A stretch of 6,748 nt of DNA, taken from the NCBI GenBank assembly GCA_903929105.1, contig CAIYTL010000134.1, forward strand, positions 1 through 6,748, written 5' to 3'. Source of the stretch: an uncultured Micrococcales bacterium (GTDB lineage Bacteria; Actinomycetota; Actinomycetes; Actinomycetales; Microbacteriaceae). Below, piece after piece: positions 1 through 5,352 of this stretch. The notes below the pieces were generated by a model. The model was not told the origin of the DNA. It searched no databases and saw nothing but the letters and a program-made list of their open reading frames with translations. Within the stretch, counting starts at the first letter, position 1, and each line of letters begins with the position of its first letter. The translations under genes were made by a program, and so were the position numbers.

Positions 1-503
1 GTCCGGGCGCCATGCCGGGTGGCGGGCATTCGGGTTCACATGGCCACGCCGGAGGCAACTCGCAAAGTTCAATCAACTCGACTCTCGTAGCCTTTTTGAA
101 AAAGAACGCGGCCACGAGCAAATATCAGGTCGCTACATTTGGCGGCTTGGCGGCTGCGTCTTACATAACCGGGTCAGATTTGAGCGTTTTGGCAATTGGT
201 GGCTTTAGTGGCACTGACCCGTCACCTACTTTGGCTCAGTTCGAAAAGCTGGTTGCTTCTGGTCAACTCAAATATGTTGTCGGTGCAGACATAGTCGGAA
301 TGGGGGGCGGCATGGCCCCAGGGTCCAGTTCAGCTGTCCAGACTAATGAATCAGCGAGTTCTCAGATTGACACTTGGGTTTCTACTAACTGCCAAACCGA
401 AGAGTACCTAGGTGATTCTGGCGCAACAACTGACACATCGAATGCGCCACCCGCATTTTTTGGCAACGACCAAAACCCGATTTTATACAGCTGCAAGAAC
501 TAG
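1..503 (+). CDS. ArnT/GT39 (YkcB-like) membrane glycosyltransferase, C-terminal fragment
   Basis: This is the 3' end of a gene that begins before the window. The frame is open from base 3, and the ATG at 12 is internal because Pro-Gly-Ala codons precede it in frame. About 166 residues remain. They start with a Gly/His/Ser-rich linker, followed by a compact domain with the segments NSTLVAFL, KYQVATFGG, LAIGGFSGTDP, FEKLVASGQLKYVV, a GGG run, IDTWVSTNC and a final LYSC. This pattern is the extracytoplasmic C-terminal domain of actinobacterial and Bacillus YkcB-type proteins. Those are polyprenyl-phosphate-sugar-dependent glycosyltransferases with many membrane segments at the N-terminus, none of which is visible here. 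The two cysteines (in STNC and YSC) could form an external disulfide. The substrate is unknown; family members glycosylate cell-envelope components. The TAG stop overlaps the stop of the convergent SDR gene. The family call rests on recalled motifs and is fairly secure; the exact role is not. Confidence 0.75.
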   Translation, partial: PGAMPGGGHSGSHGHAGGNSQSSINSTLVAFLKKNAATSKYQVATFGGLAAASYITGSDLSVLAIGGFSGTDPSPTLAQFEKLVASGQLKYVVGADIVGMGGGMAPGSSSAVQTNESASSQIDTWVSTNCQTEEYLGDSGATTDTSNAPPAFFGNDQNPILYSCKN

Positions 504-2014
504 CGACGACCGAAAGCGGCGTTCTTTGCCATTGACGGAAAAACTAAGCCGTGCATTGGCCAAACCGACCACCAGTATGCGTGGCCGAGTAGGCCACGCG
601 GTGCATAGATGGCGCGTTGAATAACTCGCGTGCCGCCAGCTTCAGTCGGTTCAACTCGCCATTCAAGCCAAGCCAAGCCGGGCATTTTCATCTCGGCACG
701 CAACCGAAGCAACTTGCCTCGCTCGATTGCTTCGACGCGCCAAAAATCTAAAGCGTCGCCTTCAATTAGGTGGTCTGGGTCGCGTCGGCCCCTGCGAAGC
801 CCAACGCCGCCAACCATTTTGTCGAGCACACCTCTGAGGCGCCAAGCCCAACTCGCAGTCGAATAGCCGTGTTCACCACCGATGGCTTCAACTCGAGCCC
901 ATACATGCTCGGGGCTGTCTGTGGTCTCAACGGTGCGCACGTCGCTATAGAGCGAGCCACCAGCCCAGTTCGGGTCTGTGGGCAGCGGGTCACTGGGGGC
1001 TCCGGGCAGTGATGCGCTCGACCACGAAGTTTCGACGTTGGCCTCTTTGATTTTTTTGAGCGCCAATTGAACGGCGCGTTTGAAAGGCGTGAGGCCACCC
1101 ACTGGGTCGGCAATTAGCGAACGGATGCTGTCATCGCGCGCTACCACCTCGTTCTTAAGGCTCGCGACTAGGCGTTTGGCCAAAGTGAATGGCACCGGGG
1201 TGCCGAGCCCCACCCATCCGCTTGAAAGATTTGGCGTTAGAAACGGTAGGGGAATAATGATGCGTTTGCGAAGCCCCGCTGACTCGGCGTATTGCAACAT
1301 CATTTTGCGGTAGGTGAAAACTTCTGGGCCGCCAATGTCGTAGTCGCCAGAGATTTCGGGTGGCAGTGCGGCAGCGCCAACTAGGTAGCGCAACACGTCG
1401 CGAATAGCGATTGGCTGAATGCGAGTTTCAACCCAACGAGGGGTCGTCATGATCGGCAAACGTTCGGTCAAATAGCGCAGCATTTCGAACGAAGCAGAGC
1501 CAGAGCCTATGACTACGCCCGCGCGCAACTCAATGGTTGGCACACCGCTAGCCCTCAAAATTTCGCCGGTTTCCATGCGCGAATGCATGTGCGGCGAAAG
1601 TTTTTCGGTGGTGCGCTGATCGATCATTCCGCCCAAATAAACCATTCGGCGCACTTTTGCAGCCTTGGCTAGTTGGGCAAAGTCTGCAGCCATTGAACTT
1701 TCTTGCGATTCAAAATCACCAGCGCTCATGAGTGAGTGCAAAAGGTAGTAAGCAACGTCAACGCCTTTGAGCGCTTTAGCCAGCGCTTTGCTGTCGGTGG
1801 CATCGCCTTCGACTACCTCAACCTGCGAGATCCACGAGTGGTCGGTGAGCCTTGCGGCGTTTCGGGCGAAAACCCGCACCCGATAACCGTGTTGCAACAG
1901 TTCGCTTATCAAACGGCCACCGATGTATCCCGTGGCGCCTGTTACTAGGCAGAGCGCATTTTCGCCCGAGGCGCTTTGCAGCAAAGGTAGCCCGGCGGTG
2001 ATTGAATCTGGCAT
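500..2014 (-). CDS. Atypical SDR-family NAD(P)-binding protein with C-terminal DUF2867 domain
   Basis: The product has 504 residues. The N-terminus carries a Rossmann nucleotide-binding motif, GATGYIGG, at about residues 26-33, followed by the strands and helices of an extended/atypical (NmrA-like) short-chain dehydrogenase: RVRVFARN, VEGDATD, VDVAYYLLHS and RMVYLGG. The classical catalytic YxxxK pair is not evident; the equivalent place reads HMHSRMETGEIL, as in many atypical SDRs. Residues from about 349 to the end (from NWAGGSLYSD) match the DUF2867 type, rich in Trp and Arg, including DFWRVE, LRLRAEMKMPG and a terminal WWSVWPMHGLVF segment. This two-part architecture of roughly 480-500 residues is common in actinobacteria, but its reaction is not established; a redox or binding role with NAD(P)H is inferred. 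The ATG is preceded by AGGAG at 7 bases. It lies 20 bases downstream of the ROK gene and is probably cotranscribed with it. The stop overlaps that of the convergent glycosyltransferase gene. Confidence 0.88.
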   Translation of the reverse strand: MPDSITAGLPLLQSASGENALCLVTGATGYIGGRLISELLQHGYRVRVFARNAARLTDHSWISQVEVVEGDATDSKALAKALKGVDVAYYLLHSLMSAGDFESQESSMAADFAQLAKAAKVRRMVYLGGMIDQRTTEKLSPHMHSRMETGEILRASGVPTIELRAGVVIGSGSASFEMLRYLTERLPIMTTPRWVETRIQPIAIRDVLRYLVGAAALPPEISGDYDIGGPEVFTYRKMMLQYAESAGLRKRIIIPLPFLTPNLSSGWVGLGTPVPFTLAKRLVASLKNEVVARDDSIRSLIADPVGGLTPFKRAVQLALKKIKEANVETSWSSASLPGAPSDPLPTDPNWAGGSLYSDVRTVETTDSPEHVWARVEAIGGEHGYSTASWAWRLRGVLDKMVGGVGLRRGRRDPDHLIEGDALDFWRVEAIERGKLLRLRAEMKMPGLAWLEWRVEPTEAGGTRVIQRAIYAPRGLLGHAYWWSVWPMHGLVFPSMAKNAAFGRR

Positions 2015-2034
2015 GTGGCTCCTAGTTGCAAAGG

Positions 2035-3258
2035 TTATTTGATTGACTTGGGTGAGCGAAGTTTGAAACCTGCAGGGTCTGCGAGCAAGCCAGCAAAAGC
2101 AATTTCAGCAGCACCCACTAAGACTAAGTTTGCGCCTAGTTCTGCTTTGCGAACGACCACACGCTCACGAGCACCGGCCAAGCCACCGGCGCGAGCTTTT
2201 GCCAATAGGCGATAGTCGTCGGCGTCGAACAGCGAGCTTAGAAACCCAGCGAGAAGGACTACCTCTGGGTTGAAGATGTTCACGCAGTTTGCAATCGCGA
2301 TTCCGAGCAGGTCAATTTGTCGTTCGATGAGTTTTCGCACACGCAAAGATTTTGATTTGAGAATTGCTCGCGTGAGCTCGTCGTCGTCGGCATCATCGAG
2401 GTGAAGGGCGTCGAGCAGGTCTTCACGTTTCACCAGTGCTTCAAGAGTGCCGGGCAAGCCTGCGCTGTCTTCAATCTTTGAATCAGAAATTCGCATGTGA
2501 CCTAGTTCGCCGGCAAACCCTGCGGTGCCTCGAAGCATTTGCCCGCCAACAATAACGCCGCCGCCGATGCCACCCGCACCACCAAAAATGTAGACAATAT
2601 CGTTGAATCCTCGACCTGCGCCAAAGTCTCGTTCTGCCACGCAAGATATTGTGCCGTCGTTTCCAAGTGAAACCGGCAAGCCAGTTTTAGCCGATATCAT
2701 CGAAGCCAGCTCGACCTCACCCCAGCCGAGCATGGTTACCATTCGAAGGGTTCCAGTTTGCTCGTTCACTTGTCCGGGAATCGAAACTCCGATGCCTGCG
2801 ATCAGCGAGTTTTTGTCTAATCCAGACCTGATTGATGCAACCAGTTCAGCGATGATTTCGACCACTCGGCTTGGCGATGGCAATAGGCCCGTCACTGCTC
2901 GGCGTCTGTCAATTACTTTGCCGGCCAAACCCACAGCCGCCACTCTCACGGCATATGTAGTGATTTCAACTGCAAAAGCCACGACTCGGTTATTCACCGA
3001 AACCATGTGGCTGGGGCGGCCGACTCCGGTTGCTTGAGGGCGCTCGGTTTCTAATAACAAACCGCGTTCAGAAAGTTCTGCAACCAAGTCGCTTACGGTG
3101 GATCGGTTTAGGCGAGTCTGAGCTGCTAAGTCTGATCTTGAAAGGCTGACGTTTTTGTGCACGAGGCTCAAGACGAGCGAAAGATTGTGAATGCGCAGGT
3201 CTTCGCGGCTGCTGCCAACCCTGTTGGCACGCAGTGTTGGCAGCGCAATTTCATTCAC
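2035..3258 (-). CDS. ROK-family transcriptional regulator (XylR/Rok7B7-like)
   Basis: The product has 407 residues. A winged helix-turn-helix lies at about residues 26-70 (SRSDLAAQTRLNRSTVSDLV is the DNA-reading part), followed by the GRPS wing typical of ROK repressors (80-83). The ROK sugar-kinase-like domain follows, with IGVSIPGQV (156-164), Asn200-Asp201, a Gly-rich GGIGGG stretch, and GELGHM containing Glu251 and His254. Sugar-contacting residues of the family therefore seem retained. The usual CxCGxxGCxE zinc motif after that histidine is absent: the segment contains no cysteine and reads DSAGLPGTLEA. The chosen start is GTG, which keeps the complete HTH; no strong Shine-Dalgarno precedes it, so a short-leader or leaderless message is possible. 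It is divergent from a CUT2 sugar importer and upstream of the SDR gene. The inferred role is sugar-responsive control of the importer from the shared intergenic region. Whether it represses or activates cannot be read from sequence. Confidence 0.9.
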   Translation of the reverse strand: MNEIALPTLRANRVGSSREDLRIHNLSLVLSLVHKNVSLSRSDLAAQTRLNRSTVSDLVAELSERGLLLETERPQATGVGRPSHMVSVNNRVVAFAVEITTYAVRVAAVGLAGKVIDRRRAVTGLLPSPSRVVEIIAELVASIRSGLDKNSLIAGIGVSIPGQVNEQTGTLRMVTMLGWGEVELASMISAKTGLPVSLGNDGTISCVAERDFGAGRGFNDIVYIFGGAGGIGGGVIVGGQMLRGTAGFAGELGHMRISDSKIEDSAGLPGTLEALVKREDLLDALHLDDADDDELTRAILKSKSLRVRKLIERQIDLLGIAIANCVNIFNPEVVLLAGFLSSLFDADDYRLLAKARAGGLAGARERVVVRKAELGANLVLVGAAEIAFAGLLADPAGFKLRSPKSIK

Positions 3259-3317
3259 TCGAAAAGCCTATAACTTCAAGCTTCGTCAAGCACAGGGGCG
3301 CTCATAGTCACGAGTTT

Positions 3318-3327
3318 GTAACGTTAC
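3318..3327. promoter_or_regulatory. Perfect palindrome GTAACGTTAC, candidate operator
   Basis: This is a 10-base perfect palindrome with a central CpG. Even-length palindromes with central CG are typical of LacI-family operators, whereas the adjacent regulator is a ROK protein, so either a second regulator binds here or the match is coincidental. It directly abuts the next inverted repeat. A 10-base palindrome in a 200-base spacer could occur by chance, so confidence is low. Confidence 0.35.
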
Positions 3328-3345
3328 TTTTTTGTTAGCAAAAAA
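3328..3345. promoter_or_regulatory. Inverted repeat TTTTTTG-TTAG-CAAAAAA, candidate ROK operator
   Basis: Perfect 7-base arms (3328-3334 and 3339-3345) flank a 4-base centre. AT-rich dyads with such outer tracts are typical of operators of ROK regulators such as NagC and Mlc. No T-tract follows the right arm on the plus strand, which argues against a plus-strand terminator. It lies about 40 bases upstream of the importer's presumed -10 box, where a bound regulator could affect either promoter. Confidence 0.45.
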
Positions 3346-3367
3346 AGGCGTTTTCGATTTGCTTCTA

Positions 3368-3388
3368 TTTGTTGTCTAGGGCAACATA
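3368..3388. promoter_or_regulatory. Inverted repeat TGTTG-N7-CAACA overlapping the importer promoter
   Basis: The arms TGTTG (3370-3374) and CAACA (3382-3386) are separated by TCTAGGG; one further flanking pair (T3368/A3388) also matches. The half-sites TTTGTT and AACA with an internal GGGC resemble the XylR operator of Bacillus as I remember it, although the arm spacing here is longer. The right arm overlaps the CATAAT box, which would suit a repressor that occludes the promoter. This is inference; no binding can be shown from sequence. Confidence 0.45.
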
Positions 3389-3390
3389 AT
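3385..3390 (+). promoter_or_regulatory. -10-like box CATAAT of the importer operon
   Basis: CATAAT matches five of six bases of the TATAAT consensus and lies 72 bases upstream of the binding-protein ATG. A TTGCTT at 3359-3364 is the nearest -35-like hexamer, but its 20-base spacing is too long for a strong sigma-70 promoter. If this is the promoter, it is probably weak or regulated. Confidence 0.4.
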
Positions 3391-3462
3391 GCACAGGCCT
3401 AAAAAAGGTTGGCTGCGGCTTCTCTGCGCAGCGAAAAATATCAACAGATCGAAAGGCACAAA

Positions 3463-4506
3463 ATGAAGAAGTCTTCATTGTTCGCAGTTGTCGCCGTTTC
3501 AGCTTCGGCAGCGTTGCTGCTGAGCGGTTGCAGCAACTCATCGAGCGCTCCATCGAGCACTCGTGCATGTATCATCCTTCCTGACGCAGACAGCGGCACT
3601 CGCTGGGAGCCAGGCGACCGCCCAGCTCTAGAATCAGCGCTAACCGCAGCTGGATTCGAAGCAGACATTCAGAACGCACAGAACGACACCAGCAAGTACG
3701 CAACTATTGCAGACCAGCTGCTCACCAAGGGTTGTGGCGTTATGTTGCTAGTTGACCTTCAGGGTGCCGGTGTAGCTGTTGCAGAAAAGGCAAAAGCTCA
3801 GGGCGTTAAGGTAATCGCTTATGACCGTCCAATCACAGGCGCTGACTACTACGTTTCATTCGACAACACCAAGGTTGGCGAGATGGAAGGCCAGACCGTT
3901 CTTGATGGTCTAGCTGCTGCTGGCAAAGACCCAGCAACCGCAAGCATCGTTTACTCGAGCGGTGACCCTGCAGACGGTAACGCCAAGATGTTCCTTGACG
4001 GCGCATTGTCAGTTCTTGACGCTGCTGGCGCAAAGGCTGCATTCACCATGGCTGGAACCTGGGACGGCCCAACTGCCGGCACCGAGTTCGAGCAGGCTTA
4101 CACCAAGCTAGGTGGCAACATCGACGCAGTTCTAGCACCTAACGACAACAACGCTGCGAACATCATCGCGATCTTGAGCAAGAACGGCAAGACTGTTCCT
4201 GTTTCAGGTCAAGACGCATCGACTGCTGGTCTTCAGAACGTATTGCTAGGCCTACAGACCGCTACCGTTTACAAGCCATTCAAGACTGAAGCAACTGCTG
4301 CTTCAGACCTTGCCATTCAGTTGCTAAAGGGCGAGACCCCAACTGTTGACAAGACTCTTGCTGACGGCACCCCATTCGTTGCATTGACCCCAATCTTGGT
4401 CAAGGCTGACAATGTGAAAGATGTTGTAGCTGCTGGCGATGCCAAGGCTGCTGACCTCTGCACCACCGCTGTTGCAGCTGCTTGTGCTGCAAACGGCGTT
4501 CAGTAA
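3463..4506 (+). CDS. xylF: Sugar ABC transporter substrate-binding lipoprotein (XylF/ChvE-like)
   Basis: The product has 347 residues. It begins with a lipoprotein signal peptide: Lys2-Lys3, a hydrophobic stretch, and the lipobox LLSGC with Cys23 as the lipidated residue, followed by a Ser-rich linker. The mature part is a periplasmic-binding-protein type 1 fold (Peripla_BP_4). YDRPITGADYYVSFDN (120-135), APNDNNA (225-231), SGQDAS (248-253) and TVYKPF (268-273) closely follow the D-xylose-binding protein XylF, with ChvE-type sugar-binding proteins next closest. It would capture a monosaccharide outside the membrane and deliver it to the permease. Cys36/Cys91 and Cys333/Cys341 could pair as disulfides. 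The ATG at 3463 is chosen because GAAAGG precedes it by 6 bases and the signal peptide starts there; an in-frame TTG at 3409 would add 18 residues ahead of the signal and is unlikely. It is the first gene of the importer operon. Substrate D-xylose is likely but not certain. Confidence 0.9.
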   Translation: MKKSSLFAVVAVSASAALLLSGCSNSSSAPSSTRACIILPDADSGTRWEPGDRPALESALTAAGFEADIQNAQNDTSKYATIADQLLTKGCGVMLLVDLQGAGVAVAEKAKAQGVKVIAYDRPITGADYYVSFDNTKVGEMEGQTVLDGLAAAGKDPATASIVYSSGDPADGNAKMFLDGALSVLDAAGAKAAFTMAGTWDGPTAGTEFEQAYTKLGGNIDAVLAPNDNNAANIIAILSKNGKTVPVSGQDASTAGLQNVLLGLQTATVYKPFKTEATAASDLAIQLLKGETPTVDKTLADGTPFVALTPILVKADNVKDVVAAGDAKAADLCTTAVAAACAANGVQ

Positions 4507-4526
4507 CAAATAGCAAAACCTTAGTG

Positions 4527-4560
4527 AACTTGCGCCGGCCCTTCTGGGTCGGCGCAAGTT
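4527..4560 (+). promoter_or_regulatory. Intercistronic hairpin between binding-protein and ATPase genes
   Basis: A 15-pair stem runs from A4527-C4541 to G4546-T4560, with one G-U pair (4538/4549) and a TTCT loop. It starts 20 bases after the binding-protein stop. Only three T follow at 4559-4561, so it is not a full rho-independent terminator. Such hairpins after the first gene of ABC importer operons commonly protect the upstream message from 3' exonucleases or partly terminate transcription, so the binding protein is made in excess. That role is inferred here. Confidence 0.8.
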
Positions 4561-4585
4561 TGCACTTTGAAATTAAACAGAAAAA

Positions 4586-4592
4586 AAGGAGG
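4586..4592 (+). promoter_or_regulatory. Strong ribosome binding site AAGGAGG of the ATPase gene
   Basis: AAGGAGG is a near-perfect Shine-Dalgarno sequence 7 bases before ATG 4600. It fixes the start there rather than at the in-frame TTG at 4567, and may offset lower transcript levels beyond the upstream hairpin. Confidence 0.85.
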
Positions 4593-4599
4593 ACATCCC

Positions 4600-5352
4600 A
4601 TGGATGTTCCAGTGATTGAGCTCTCGGGAGTTCTCAAAAGTTTCGGCCCAGTTGACGTCTTGAAAGGCGTTGACTTTAAGGCATATGGCGGCAAGGTGAC
4701 CGCACTAGTTGGCGATAACGGCGCCGGCAAATCAACCCTCATCAAAGGTCTTTCGGGCGTTCAGCCTTATGACGCCGGCGTGGTCAAGTTTGACGGCGAG
4801 GTCGTGCACATTCACTCGCCACGCCAAGCCGGTCACCTAGGCATCGAGGTTGTTTATCAAGACTTGGCATTGTGCGAAAACCTAGACATTGTTCAGAACA
4901 TGTTCTTGGGTCGCGAAGAGATCACCGAGTTGACTCTTGATGAAGCCAGCATGGAGCTTCAGGCCACCAAGGCTTTGCAGAGCCTTTCAGTTCGCACCGT
5001 GAAGTCTGTTCGCCAAAAAGTTTCGAGCCTTTCGGGTGGTCAACGTCAGACTGTTGCAATCGCCCGCAGCGTTCTTCGCAAAGCAAAACTTGTGATTCTC
5101 GACGAGCCAACCGCCGCACTTGGCGTTGCTCAGACAGAGCAGGTTTTGAACCTTGTTCGCCGACTAGCCGATTCAGGCGTTGCAGTTGTGATCATTAGCC
5201 ACAACCTTGGCGACGTCTTCAAAGTTTGCGACTACATCAGCGTTCTTTACCTAGGCAAAATGGTTGCCTCAGTTAAGACATCAGAAACAACCCAGGCCGA
5301 CGTTGTGGGTTACATCACCGGAACAAAGAGCATGGATGGAGCCTCAGCATGA
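4600..5352 (+). CDS. xylG: Single-domain CUT2 sugar ABC transporter ATP-binding protein
   Basis: The product has 250 residues and forms one complete nucleotide-binding domain. Walker A is GDNGAGKST (38-46), the Q-loop is Gln87 in VVYQD, the signature is LSGGQ (144-148), Walker B is LVILDEP (164-170) and the H-loop is His201. The sequence TAALGVAQT after Walker B is characteristic of the CUT2 (ribose/xylose/galactose) class. It would hydrolyse ATP on the cytoplasmic side to drive sugar import through the permease. RbsA, MglA and E. coli XylG are about 500 residues with two fused domains; this one has half that length, like FrcA-type proteins, and all its motifs are intact, so it is not a truncation and should work as a homodimer. 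It starts after a strong AAGGAGG and overlaps the permease gene by ATGA, implying coupled translation. The symbol follows gene order; substrate is inferred from the neighbours. Confidence 0.92.
   Translation: MDVPVIELSGVLKSFGPVDVLKGVDFKAYGGKVTALVGDNGAGKSTLIKGLSGVQPYDAGVVKFDGEVVHIHSPRQAGHLGIEVVYQDLALCENLDIVQNMFLGREEITELTLDEASMELQATKALQSLSVRTVKSVRQKVSSLSGGQRQTVAIARSVLRKAKLVILDEPTAALGVAQTEQVLNLVRRLADSGVAVVIISHNLGDVFKVCDYISVLYLGKMVASVKTSETTQADVVGYITGTKSMDGASA

Larger units (their letters stand above)
3259..3462. promoter_or_regulatory. Divergent intergenic control region between ROK regulator and sugar importer
   Basis: This 204-base stretch holds no gene. It must carry the promoters of both divergent units. 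Its middle (about 3315-3390) is AT-rich and contains three inverted repeats and a -10-like CATAAT, listed separately. The sequence TTTGT occurs in the same orientation three times, as TTTGTAA at 3315, TTTGTTA at 3331 and TTTGTTG at 3368, suggesting a repeated half-site. On the minus strand a TATAGG box lies about 8 bases before the regulator's GTG, which could mean a nearly leaderless transcript, but no convincing -35 is spaced with it. Downstream of the importer -10 box, a small stem (GCTGCG at 3412-3417 with CGCAGC at 3427-3432) sits in the presumed 5' leader. Binding of the ROK protein here is inferred from position only. Confidence 0.7.

Noticed and set aside
12..14. ATG at 12 as the start of a small secreted protein gene
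   Set aside because: The frame is open upstream to the window edge, the peptide lacks a signal sequence, and its content matches the C-terminal domain of a much larger membrane protein.
1..60. Gly/His-rich 5' stretch as a repeat or metal-binding element
   Set aside because: It is a short flexible linker usual for this glycosyltransferase type and shows no regular repeat unit.
766..1113. Minus-strand open frame of 115 codons inside the SDR gene
   Set aside because: It is in another frame of the same strand within the conserved SDR-DUF2867 gene and shows no family motif; a sign neither of a frameshift nor of a second gene.
2603..3037. Plus-strand open frame of 144 codons opposite the ROK gene
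   Set aside because: It lies wholly antisense to a well-conserved regulator gene, and its translation has no recognisable motif; it is a shadow frame.
3328..3346. TTTTTTG-TTAG-CAAAAAA as a terminator hairpin
   Set aside because: The stem is nearly all A-T pairs with no GC core and no T-tract follows on the plus strand; its location between two divergent promoters fits an operator better.
3409..3462. In-frame TTG at 3409 as an earlier start of the binding-protein gene
   Set aside because: It would place 18 mostly hydrophilic residues before the signal peptide, and ATG 3463 has GAAAGG at proper spacing and begins a classic lipoprotein signal.
4567..4599. In-frame TTG at 4567 as an earlier start of the ATPase gene
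   Set aside because: The added residues would encode the Shine-Dalgarno itself (Lys-Lys-Gly-Gly), and ATG 4600 follows AAGGAGG by 7 bases.
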